Assembly: GCA_963643225.1 (NCBI GenBank)
Contig: CAVIIX010000012.1
Span: 5,048-69,047, forward strand
Reading direction: 5' to 3'
Length of the DNA stretch: 64,000 nucleotides
From: UBA1258 sp963643225
GTDB taxonomy: Bacteria; Bacillota; Clostridia; Lachnospirales; Lachnospiraceae
This document shows, piece by piece, positions 53,419 through 60,615 of this stretch (position 1 is its first letter; each line of letters opens with the position of its first letter). The notes under the pieces are model-generated. The model saw nothing but the letters and a program-made list of their open reading frames with translations. It was not told where the DNA came from and did no database searches. A program made the position numbers and the translations under genes.

Positions 53419-54846
53419 ATGAGTGACGACAATAAATATATTTTTGATATAGATGCTCTTATAAAAGAGGAAAATGAAGAAATGAAGGAGGAGCGAAAGA
53501 AAAAGCACAGAAAAAGCCGTGTACTTTCCTGGGTATTCCTTCTTCTTTTTGCGGCTGCAATTATTGGAGCGGCTGCATTCTTTATTACAAAATATCTTTT
53601 GCCTTTTGATTCTTCTGATAAAGACAGCAATACATCTGCTACAGAGCTTGTAAAGGATCTAGTAGATGAGTTGCCGGTACCGGATGCGCCCGATGAAAAT
53701 AATGAGAGCATCGTACATGAAGACGATGTAGTAATTTCAAATCCCGAGCCTGTTGTAATCGAGCCTACGGCAGATGAATTACTTGAAGAAGCAATTCGTG
53801 AATACATAAATTCAATGACCTTAGAAGACAGAGTGGCAGGCATATTTATCGTAACCCCTGAAGGCTTAACAGGCGTAGGTACCGTTACCCGTGCAGGAGA
53901 CGGCACAAAAACAGCTTTAGAAAAATATGCGGTAGGCGGCATCATATATTCAGCCAAAAACATGACAGGGGTCGATCAGTTTAAAACAGTAATAGAAAAC
54001 ACTAAAACCTATGCGCGTTACCCTTTATTTCTGGCAGTTGATGAAGAGCTTGGGGCCAGCACATTCGGTAAAAATTTAAAGGTAGCTTCAACTCAGACCG
54101 CCGCTGAAATCGGAGCGGGCGGTGACGCGGCAATTGCAAAGGTTGAAGAAGAAAAAATTGCAAAATATATGTCTGAATACGGGCTTAATTTAAATACAGG
54201 AATTGTGGCAGACGTTTTAACGGATGCAGACAATACAGTTATGAGCACACGCTCCTTTGGAAGTGATTTGAATTTAACTTCCGAAATGTCAGCATATGCG
54301 GTTTCGGCTCTTATAAATGCAGGCCTTTATTCAGGCGTTAAATTTTTCCCGGGACAAGGCTTTGCAACTGCCGATACTTCAAACGGTCTTTCGGTATCTG
54401 CAAGAACCCGGGCAGAAATGGAAGAATGTGAATTTATAAGCTTTAAAGCTGCCATCGATGCAGGTGCCACAATGCTTATGGTGAGCCATGTTTCTGCTCC
54501 TGACCTTACAGGGGACAATACTCCCTGCTCTTTATCAAAGACGGTTATGACAGACCTGATTCGTAAGGAATGGGGATACGATAATTTAATACTCATTACA
54601 GATTCTTTAAGCAAGGCAGCAATTTCCTCTTATTATGAATCTTCAGAAGCCTGCATTATGGCTATCAAGGCAGGTGCTGACATGGTGCTGTGCCCGGAAA
54701 ATTTTGAAGAAAGCTACGCGGCAGTCCTTGATGCAGTTAACAAAAACATCATCGCAGCCGAACGAATTGAGGATTCCCTCGTAAGAATATACAGACAGAA
54801 ATTCAAGGACTTAACCCCTGACGAAATTAAAGCACTCATCAAATGA
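53419..54846 (+). CDS. Membrane-anchored GH3 (NagZ-like) protein with degraded catalytic motifs
   Basis: 475 residues: a charged N-terminus, one membrane helix (about 35-60), an acidic linker, then a GH3 TIM barrel (about 120-470) of the beta-N-acetylhexosaminidase group. The nucleophile-type Asp is kept (D395 in ITDSLSK). The usual KHFPGHG motif reads KFFPGQG (308-314), and the Asp-x-His dyad loop reads ADTSNG, so the dyad His is absent. It may have low or altered activity or act as a peptidoglycan-binding protein. Ribosome site is weak (AGGGTAGCGG). Confidence 0.8.
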   Translation: MSDDNKYIFDIDALIKEENEEMKEERKKKHRKSRVLSWVFLLLFAAAIIGAAAFFITKYLLPFDSSDKDSNTSATELVKDLVDELPVPDAPDENNESIVHEDDVVISNPEPVVIEPTADELLEEAIREYINSMTLEDRVAGIFIVTPEGLTGVGTVTRAGDGTKTALEKYAVGGIIYSAKNMTGVDQFKTVIENTKTYARYPLFLAVDEELGASTFGKNLKVASTQTAAEIGAGGDAAIAKVEEEKIAKYMSEYGLNLNTGIVADVLTDADNTVMSTRSFGSDLNLTSEMSAYAVSALINAGLYSGVKFFPGQGFATADTSNGLSVSARTRAEMEECEFISFKAAIDAGATMLMVSHVSAPDLTGDNTPCSLSKTVMTDLIRKEWGYDNLILITDSLSKAAISSYYESSEACIMAIKAGADMVLCPENFEESYAAVLDAVNKNIIAAERIEDSLVRIYRQKFKDLTPDEIKALIK

Positions 54847-54859
54847 TGGGTGCTTTTTT
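54829..54859 (+). terminator. Terminator overlapping the end of the GH3 gene
   Basis: AGCACTCATC / GATGGGTGCT stem that includes the stop codon, then TTTTTT. Confidence 0.88.
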
Positions 54860-54868
54860 AACCAGGTG

Positions 54869-54944
54869 CCGGGTTACAAGACTAAGGCACGTAGTGGCGC
54901 TTTTAGTAAAGCCGTAGTGAAGCAGATTGCGAATATTATTGACA
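54869..54944 (+). repeat. Dispersed intergenic repeat, family 1, copy E
   Basis: GGGTTACAAGACTAAGGCAC then GTAGTGGCGCTTTTAGTAAA, GCCGTAGTGAAGCAGATTGC and GAATATTATTGACA. Shares GTTACAAG-CTAAG and GGCACGTAGT with copy B; the 5' hairpin is missing, but a gene terminator precedes it. Confidence 0.85.
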
Positions 54945-54965
54945 ATACATATAGAAAGCTTTGTT

Positions 54966-54997
54966 ACTGTACGACAAAAACGTTCCGCCAGTATCGC
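54966..54997 (-). repeat. Dispersed repeat, family 2, copy 2 (diverged)
   Basis: CTGTACGACAAAAACG and CAGTATCGCA align with CTATACGATTAAAACG and TGATATCGCA of copy 1 at 18417-18447. Directly beyond the 3' end of thrH, as copy 1 is beyond cysS. Confidence 0.45.
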
Positions 54998-55000
54998 AAT

Positions 55001-55609
55001 TTATAAAGCCTTTTTAATTGCTTCAAGCAGTTCAGCATAGGTTTCAAAGGCTTGAAGGTCGGGATTAGCTTCCTTGATTGCATCGGTACTCCTAAATAAA
55101 AAGCCTGCCTTACTTGCCTTTATCATGCCAAGATCGTTGTGGGAGTCGCCACTTGCGATTGTCTCAAAACCAACCGACTGTAAAGCCTTAACAGTTGAAT
55201 ATTTTGAATTTTCAACTCTCATTTTAAAGCCTGTGATATCACCGTTATCTGCTACCTCCAGGGTGTTACAGAAAATGGTGGGCCAGCCTAATTTTTTCAT
55301 TAAAGGTGTTGCAAACTGTGTAAAGGTGTCGCTTATGATGACTACCTGAGTGATTTCTCTTAAAGCATCCAAAAATTCTTTTGCACCTGGCATAGGATCG
55401 ATTTTAGCAATCGTATTCTGAATTTCCTTAAGACCTAAGCCGTGCTCCTTTAAAATTCCGATTCTCCATTTCATAAGCTTGTCGTAATCGGGCTCGTCAC
55501 GGGTGGTTCTCTTAAGCTCGGGGATGCAGCTAGCTTCAGAAAATGCAATCCAGATTTCCGGTACCAAAACGCCTTCAAGATCAAGGCATACTATATTCAT
55601 ATCGCTCAT
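55001..55609 (-). CDS. thrH: Phosphoserine phosphatase / homoserine phosphotransferase, ThrH family
   Basis: 202-residue HAD-superfamily enzyme. The nucleophile motif CLDLEGVLVPEIWIAF, RTTRDEPDYDKLMKWRI, IISDTFTQF and SGDSHNDLGM closely follow Pseudomonas ThrH, which removes phosphate from phosphoserine and can pass it to homoserine. ATG 55609 follows AAGGAG; a second ATG 9 nt downstream is possible. The nearby hom and aspartate kinase genes and the lack of thrB make a threonine role attractive. Confidence 0.9.
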   Translation of the reverse strand: MSDMNIVCLDLEGVLVPEIWIAFSEASCIPELKRTTRDEPDYDKLMKWRIGILKEHGLGLKEIQNTIAKIDPMPGAKEFLDALREITQVVIISDTFTQFATPLMKKLGWPTIFCNTLEVADNGDITGFKMRVENSKYSTVKALQSVGFETIASGDSHNDLGMIKASKAGFLFRSTDAIKEANPDLQAFETYAELLEAIKKAL

Positions 55610-55672
55610 AATATTCTCCTTAAAGTCGATTTCCGAAGGCTATTATAATTCACGAGCGGTATTTTACGCAAG

Positions 55673-56533
55673 TCATTTACGATACATTGTGCGAAATTCG
55701 GAAGGGGTTATTCCTTTTATCTGCTTAAACATGCGTATAAAAGAGGAAAGAGAAGTAAAGCCTGAATTGTAGGCAACTTCCGTAATGCTGCATTCAGGGT
55801 TTGCCAAAAGTCTTTCCGCTGTGTAAATGCGCTGCTTGCTTAAATACTGATAAAAGGAATCGTTTGTAAACTGTTTAAAAAGACGGCTGAAATGGAATTT
55901 TGAAAAGCCTGCGATGTTTGCAATTTCCTCAAGGTTTAAGTCTTCCGTACAGTGAGTGTTTATGAAATCACAGATTTTCATGAATTTATCTGCATATTCC
56001 TGATGCTTGTTAGAGGCTAAAGAAAGACGCGGCGTCTCACGCGTAAAGTTTCGTCCTATGAGTACTAACATTGCCAGTACCTTGCTGTAAATTGCAGCTT
56101 CCGAAAAAGAACCGTTATTTAAATATTCATCTTTAATGGACAGCATCAGCCTTCTTAATTCGTCATAAATTTCAGGTACAGCTTCCGGAGTTGCAATATA
56201 CACCGGCGAAAGAAAAGATATTATGGTTTCTATTTCTTTCATTCCCCTTAAAATAGAAGGGTCTGCCTGAAATATTATTCTCACACCGCCTTCGCGTGGG
56301 TGAAAAAGAGAGTGAAGACAGCCCGGAGCGATAAATAAAATGTCACCGGGACGAAGAGTAATGCGTTCATTTAAGCATTCCGCATAATAGTGGTTTTCAA
56401 GAGGCATTATTATTTCAATTGGAGTATGCCAGTGTGGAGGATAGTCCTCAAGCTTATCGTTAACGTAAAGCCTTATATTGGTATTCTGTTTAAAATTGAC
56501 GGTTTCGAATACTCCTTTAAGATTTTCTATCAT
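55673..56533 (-). CDS. AraC-family transcriptional regulator of the sugar importer
   Basis: 286 residues: cupin domain (PPHWHTPIEIIMPLENHYYAE, LRPGDILFIAPGCLHSLF) and C-terminal double HTH (LNLEEIANIAGFSKFHFSRLFKQF; SITEVAYNSGFTSLSSFIRMFKQ, PSEFR). Divergent from the ABC importer genes 377 bp away, and the region between holds a palindrome and a 21-bp-spaced direct repeat. By context it is the regulator of the importer; the ligand is unknown. Confidence 0.9.
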   Translation of the reverse strand: MIENLKGVFETVNFKQNTNIRLYVNDKLEDYPPHWHTPIEIIMPLENHYYAECLNERITLRPGDILFIAPGCLHSLFHPREGGVRIIFQADPSILRGMKEIETIISFLSPVYIATPEAVPEIYDELRRLMLSIKDEYLNNGSFSEAAIYSKVLAMLVLIGRNFTRETPRLSLASNKHQEYADKFMKICDFINTHCTEDLNLEEIANIAGFSKFHFSRLFKQFTNDSFYQYLSKQRIYTAERLLANPECSITEVAYNSGFTSLSSFIRMFKQIKGITPSEFRTMYRK

Positions 56534-56564
56534 AATTACGCCCCTCCAGCGTAAACTTTATTAA

Positions 56565-56601
56565 AGCAATAATTTTGTATGCATACAAGTCAATTATTGC
56601 T
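56565..56601. promoter_or_regulatory. Long palindrome upstream of the AraC gene
   Basis: AGCAATAATT and AATTATTGCT enclose the perfect 14-bp palindrome TTGTATGCATACAA (56575-56588). It lies 31 bp before the AraC start on the minus strand, a fitting place for an autoregulatory operator. Confidence 0.55.
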
Positions 56602-56768
56602 GCTTTCATTTCAACTGTTGCGACACAAATGTCGGAGAAAATAACTAAAATTGCACGAAAAAACTGTACAAATTAGATGTCACCAAACCAAAAACTAAAA
56701 ATTTGGACAAAAACGAGTATAAAAAACTGTAAAAAATCACAATAAATTAAAAAACGATTAACGAAAAT

Positions 56769-56799
56769 AGCAACTTTTGATAATTTTAAAGCAACTTTT
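56769..56799 (+). promoter_or_regulatory. Direct repeat with AraC-type 21-bp spacing
   Basis: AGCAACTTTT occurs at 56769-56778 and 56790-56799, exactly 21 bp apart. A TATGGT -10-like box at 56826-56831 places a poor -35 right next to the second copy, the geometry of AraC-type activation. The rest of 56534-56910 is very AT-rich and holds no gene. Confidence 0.6.
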
Positions 56800-56910
56800 C
56801 GTATGTAGCCGTATTTTTACTGTGCTATGGTTTTCTTACAACCAGTTCTTCTGCAGAGGATGGCAAAATAAAAATTAAACATTGCATAAATGCACCAAGG
56901 GGGTAAATTT

Positions 56911-58191
56911 ATGAAGAAAAAGCTTTTAGCTCTCGTTCTTGCAACTGTTATGGCAATCGGCACATTAACAGGCTGCGGCAGCTCCAGTGAATCCGGAGTT
57001 CAGGAAATTACCTGGATGTTCTGGGATGACCTTGAGGCTACATCCGATTTGATTTCTTTAGGCTATGCAGAAACTATCGAACGTTTCAACAAGGATTATG
57101 AAGGCGTTTACCACTGCACACCTATTACCACAAATCTTGAAGAGTATTACACAAAGTTAAATGCACTTGTTGCAGCAAAAGAAACACCTGACGTATTTAT
57201 CGTATCTCCTGGTCCCAACCTCGACGATTACGTAAAGCCCGGCGTTGCAGCATGTCTTGATGAGTACCTTGAAAAAGACGGTTGGAAAGAATCCTTCTCT
57301 TCTGACGCAGTATTCTCAGGCGGCACCTATGATGGCAAGATTTATGCCATTCCGCTTAACATTGCAGCAGCATGCGTATTCTATAACACAGAAATGTTTG
57401 AAAAGGCAGGAGCAGCAGTTCCTACCACATTTGATGAATTACTTGACTCCTGTGCTAAATTACAGGCAGCAGGCTATACACCTATTACTATTTCAGCAGG
57501 TACCGCATGGTGTCTTTCAATGGTAGCAGGTTATCTCTGCGACCGTAACGGCCTTGTTCTTGACGATGTATTAAATCACAAGACAGACTGGATGGATAGT
57601 AAGGTAATCAATGCAGCCAACCAGATTGTTGAATTATCTCAGTACTTCCAGCCTACAGCAGCAGGCGATGACAACGATATCGCAACAGCAGCTTTCTATA
57701 ATGAAGAAGCAGCTATTCTTATCCAGGGCTCATGGGCTATCGCTCAGATCAACGGTTCAAACCCTGCATTTGAAGAAAAGTGCGGCGTATTTGCATTCCC
57801 TGCAGTAGAAGGCGGCAACGATCCTAACAGAGTTATTGCAAAGTCAGACTCTCTTGCGATGAGCTCTACAACAAAACATCCCGAAGCAGCAGCTGCATTA
57901 ATGAAATACTTCACAGACGATACAGCTCAGAAGTACACAGCTGAAGTAGGCGGTAAGATTCCTGTAACAGGCGTTCAGTACGACGAAACCAAGGCTCCAA
58001 AGGAACTTGCTTACGTTATGGACGTATTCAAAAACGCAACCGGTACATTCGGTTTCTATAACGAATCCTTATACGACACAGAAGCAGGTTCAACCTTTGA
58101 TAACTGTTTCGTAGAAGTATTTAAGGGTGTAGCTCCAGAAGAAGCTTTAAAGCCTATTCAGGAATACTACGAAGAGAATGTTTGGAAATAA
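56911..58191 (+). CDS. Carbohydrate ABC transporter substrate-binding lipoprotein
   Basis: 426 residues, family 1 solute-binding protein. Lipoprotein signal MKKKLLALVLATVMAIGTLTGC, then a mature part rich in sugar-binding-protein features (WMFWDDLEATSDLISLGYAE, YYTKLNALVAAKETPDVFIV, GTYDGKIYAIPLNIAA, AAILIQGSWAIAQI). ATG 56911 follows AGGGGGT. It heads an importer operon with two permeases; an ATPase gene is missing, as is usual where a shared MsmK-type ATPase is used. Sugar not assignable. Confidence 0.92.
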   Translation: MKKKLLALVLATVMAIGTLTGCGSSSESGVQEITWMFWDDLEATSDLISLGYAETIERFNKDYEGVYHCTPITTNLEEYYTKLNALVAAKETPDVFIVSPGPNLDDYVKPGVAACLDEYLEKDGWKESFSSDAVFSGGTYDGKIYAIPLNIAAACVFYNTEMFEKAGAAVPTTFDELLDSCAKLQAAGYTPITISAGTAWCLSMVAGYLCDRNGLVLDDVLNHKTDWMDSKVINAANQIVELSQYFQPTAAGDDNDIATAAFYNEEAAILIQGSWAIAQINGSNPAFEEKCGVFAFPAVEGGNDPNRVIAKSDSLAMSSTTKHPEAAAALMKYFTDDTAQKYTAEVGGKIPVTGVQYDETKAPKELAYVMDVFKNATGTFGFYNESLYDTEAGSTFDNCFVEVFKGVAPEEALKPIQEYYEENVWK

Positions 58192-58204
58192 CATAAAAAC
58201 TCTT

Positions 58205-58240
58205 GCTCAGCACCCTGAAACACGGGTGCTGAGTTTTATG
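58205..58240 (+). terminator. Internal terminator/stabilising hairpin between binding protein and permeases
   Basis: CTCAGCACCC / GGGTGCTGAG followed by TTTTATG. Such hairpins let the binding protein be made in excess over the permeases. Confidence 0.8.
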
Positions 58241-58271
58241 TTATATATGAAGGTATGAAGGGAAACATTTT

Positions 58272-59177
58272 ATGGATAAATTTTTCCGTAACAAAAAGGC
58301 GATCATAATTTTTATTGCGCCGGCATTTATTCTTTTTACGGCGGTTTTGTTTATGCCGATTTGTAAGGCACTTTATTATTCGCTTTGTGATTACAAGGTA
58401 AATTACACCCCTGAATTTGTGGGTTTTAAGAATTACATCAAATTATTTACAAAAGACGACACCATGAGAAATGCCCTTAAAAACTCAATGTTCTTTATGG
58501 TATTTTCCTGTGTGTCACAGCTGATAATGGGTTTGATATTGGCTGCATTACTTACGAATATAAAAAAGGGCAGAAACCTTTTTAAAAATATTTATTATTT
58601 ACCCTGTGTACTTTCTTCGGCAGCTTTAGGCTTATTGTGGATGTTTGTGTTTACACCAAAGCTTGGTATCAACCAGATGATGGCATCCTTAGGCATAATC
58701 GAAGACTGTACGAAGGGCCCTGAATGGCTCTTTAATACGGATGGAAACATTATTTTACCTATCTGGGTAATTTCTTTTGTAGCCCTGTGGCAGTACGTGG
58801 GTCAGTCCATGATGCTTTACATGGCTCAGATTTCCGGTATCAGCAAGGATTTATATGAAGCTTCCTATATTGACGGATGCACAAGAGGAAAGTCCTTTAT
58901 TCACATTACACTTCCTTTAATAAGACCAATGATTGCAACTGCCATGAGCTTAAACGCCATCGGGTCCCTTAAATTCTTCGATCTTATATACAACATGATT
59001 CCGGAAGGCTTACTTGCCCACAAGGCAGATGTTTTAGCCACACACCTTTACGATCAGGCCTTTAAATTCAATAAGCTTGGCTACGGCTCTGCAATCGGTG
59101 TAGTGCTTTTGGTGCTCTGTTTAATAGTTACCTTCTTTATAAACAAATTTGTAAAAGTAGAAAGCTATGAAATGTAG
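58272..59177 (+). CDS. Sugar ABC transporter permease (MalF/UgpA-like)
   Basis: 301 residues with six predicted membrane helices and the inner-loop EAA motif LYEASYIDGCTRGKSFIHIT LPL region that contacts the ATPase. First permease of the importer; the second starts 10 nt later. Ribosome site GAAGGGAAAC is modest. Confidence 0.92.
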   Translation: MDKFFRNKKAIIIFIAPAFILFTAVLFMPICKALYYSLCDYKVNYTPEFVGFKNYIKLFTKDDTMRNALKNSMFFMVFSCVSQLIMGLILAALLTNIKKGRNLFKNIYYLPCVLSSAALGLLWMFVFTPKLGINQMMASLGIIEDCTKGPEWLFNTDGNIILPIWVISFVALWQYVGQSMMLYMAQISGISKDLYEASYIDGCTRGKSFIHITLPLIRPMIATAMSLNAIGSLKFFDLIYNMIPEGLLAHKADVLATHLYDQAFKFNKLGYGSAIGVVLLVLCLIVTFFINKFVKVESYEM

Positions 59178-59187
59178 GGGGTAGCGT

Positions 59188-60039
59188 ATGGCACATTCGA
59201 TTAAAGCAGAAAATAAAAAGACGAAAATTTTAAACATCATTATATACATCTTCCTTATAGCGCTTGCGCTCATCTACATCCTCCCCTTAGCATGGGTTTT
59301 TATCACCTCGCTTAAGGATGATGCGGTATTAATGATTTCACCATGGGAATTGCCAAAACGTCCCATGTTTGAAAACTACACCTTTGCATGGACCAAGGGT
59401 AATCTGGGCCGCGCCACACTTAATTCCTTTATTGTGTGCGGCGTAACCCTTTTATGTTCAATGCTTTTTGGCTCAATGGCAGCTTTTGCCATAGCCAAGA
59501 TGCGTTGGAAGCTTGCAAAGCCCTGCCTTGCATATTTTATGGCAGGTATGATGATTCCGGTACACTGCGTGCTGATTCCTTTGTTTATACAGTTTTCAAG
59601 TCTGGGGCTTTCAAATTCCCTTATCGGTATCATCATTCCATACATTACCTTTTCTTTACCCATCACCATATATATAATGGTGGGATTTTTCGAAGGTATT
59701 CCAAATGAGCTGTTTGAGTCTGCCTGCATAGACGGCTGCTCCATTTACAGAATGTACACAACTGTAGGCATCCCTCTTGCTAAAACCGGTTTTATGGTAA
59801 CGGGCCTTATGACCTTTGTAAATAACTGGAACGAACTCCTTCTTGCAATGGTTTTTATTTCAAAAGAAGCAAAGAAAACCCTCCCCGTTTCACTTACAAA
59901 ATTCGTAGGTCCCTACAACACGAACTACTGCCAGATGTTTGCGGCAATCGTGCTTGCCATCGTTCCGACAGTCATCGTATACTGCTGCTTTGCCAACCAG
60001 ATCGTTGAAGGCTTAACGGCAGGTGCAGTTAAAGGCTAA
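59188..60039 (+). CDS. Sugar ABC transporter permease (MalG/UgpE-like)
   Basis: 283 residues, six membrane helices, EAA motif LFESACIDGCSIYRMYTTVG, C-terminal region ending in VEGLTAGAVKG typical of this permease group. GGGGGT ribosome site. Completes the importer with the binding protein and the other permease, and is followed by a terminator. Confidence 0.93.
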   Translation: MAHSIKAENKKTKILNIIIYIFLIALALIYILPLAWVFITSLKDDAVLMISPWELPKRPMFENYTFAWTKGNLGRATLNSFIVCGVTLLCSMLFGSMAAFAIAKMRWKLAKPCLAYFMAGMMIPVHCVLIPLFIQFSSLGLSNSLIGIIIPYITFSLPITIYIMVGFFEGIPNELFESACIDGCSIYRMYTTVGIPLAKTGFMVTGLMTFVNNWNELLLAMVFISKEAKKTLPVSLTKFVGPYNTNYCQMFAAIVLAIVPTVIVYCCFANQIVEGLTAGAVKG

Positions 60040-60043
60040 ATTA

Positions 60044-60078
60044 AAGTGAGTCCTTTTTATGAAGGACTCACTTTTTTC
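60044..60078 (+). terminator. Terminator of the sugar importer operon
   Basis: AAGTGAGTCC / GGACTCACTT stem with a T run. Confidence 0.9.
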
Positions 60079-60217
60079 TCTTTTTGCATATTTAAAGGGG
60101 GTTAAGTTGCACCTGCCATGGTTTATTGAAGCTTTGCGTAAGACTATACTAATGTCATGAAGCGAGGATACAGCTTCAAAAGAAAACATTAGCCAAGCAA
60201 ATAGGAGAAAATAAATA

Positions 60218-60442
60218 ATGAAGCGATTATACAAATCTACAAAAGACAGAAAGGTCTTCGGTGTCTGCGCCGGTATTGCAGAATATTTTAACATCGACCC
60301 TACATTGGTAAGACTTATTACATTAATTTTATTCATAGCATATGGCAGCGGTTTACTTGCATATTTAGTAGCGGCGTTGATATTACCGGATGCACCCGCT
60401 GAGGTTTATAAGGATGTCGAAAGCATCGAAAACGAAAACTAA
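60218..60442 (+). CDS. PspC-domain small membrane protein
   Basis: 74 residues. PspC domain over the whole protein: KRLYKSTKDRKVFGVCAGIAEYFNIDPTLVRL, then one long membrane helix (ITLILFIAYGSGLLAYLVAALIL). Members are linked to envelope stress. Own terminator follows. Confidence 0.92.
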   Translation: MKRLYKSTKDRKVFGVCAGIAEYFNIDPTLVRLITLILFIAYGSGLLAYLVAALILPDAPAEVYKDVESIENEN

Positions 60443-60485
60443 TCCTGAGGGGGAGATAGTTAAGTAGTTAAAAGAAGCAGTTAAA

Positions 60486-60520
60486 GGTACCTGTTTGGAT
60501 TTTCCAAACAGGTATTTTTT
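60486..60520 (+). terminator. Terminator after the PspC gene
   Basis: ACCTGTTTGGA / TCCAAACAGGT stem followed by ATTTTTT. Confidence 0.9.
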
Positions 60521-60540
60521 AATGAACTGTTAGCTTTTTT

Positions 60541-60555
60541 GTGCTAAAATATAAT
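60541..60555 (+). promoter_or_regulatory. -10 region of the lipoprotein-lit operon
   Basis: TGCTAAAATATAATAG offers an extended TGCTAAAAT and an overlapping TATAAT (60550-60555). The -35 is weak. A leader of about 55 nt ends in AAGGAGG. Confidence 0.5.
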
Positions 60556-60615
60556 AGCTGTCAGCGAGCGAGTCTTGACTGATAATCTTGACCTAATTAA
60601 GGAGGCACTTCATTT

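Noticed and set aside
53358..53963. Open frame of 201 codons on the minus strand opposite the GH3 gene
   Set aside because: Antisense shadow of a well-supported gene; its composition (Ser/Pro/Thr runs) is what the complement of acidic, Glu/Asp-rich codons gives.
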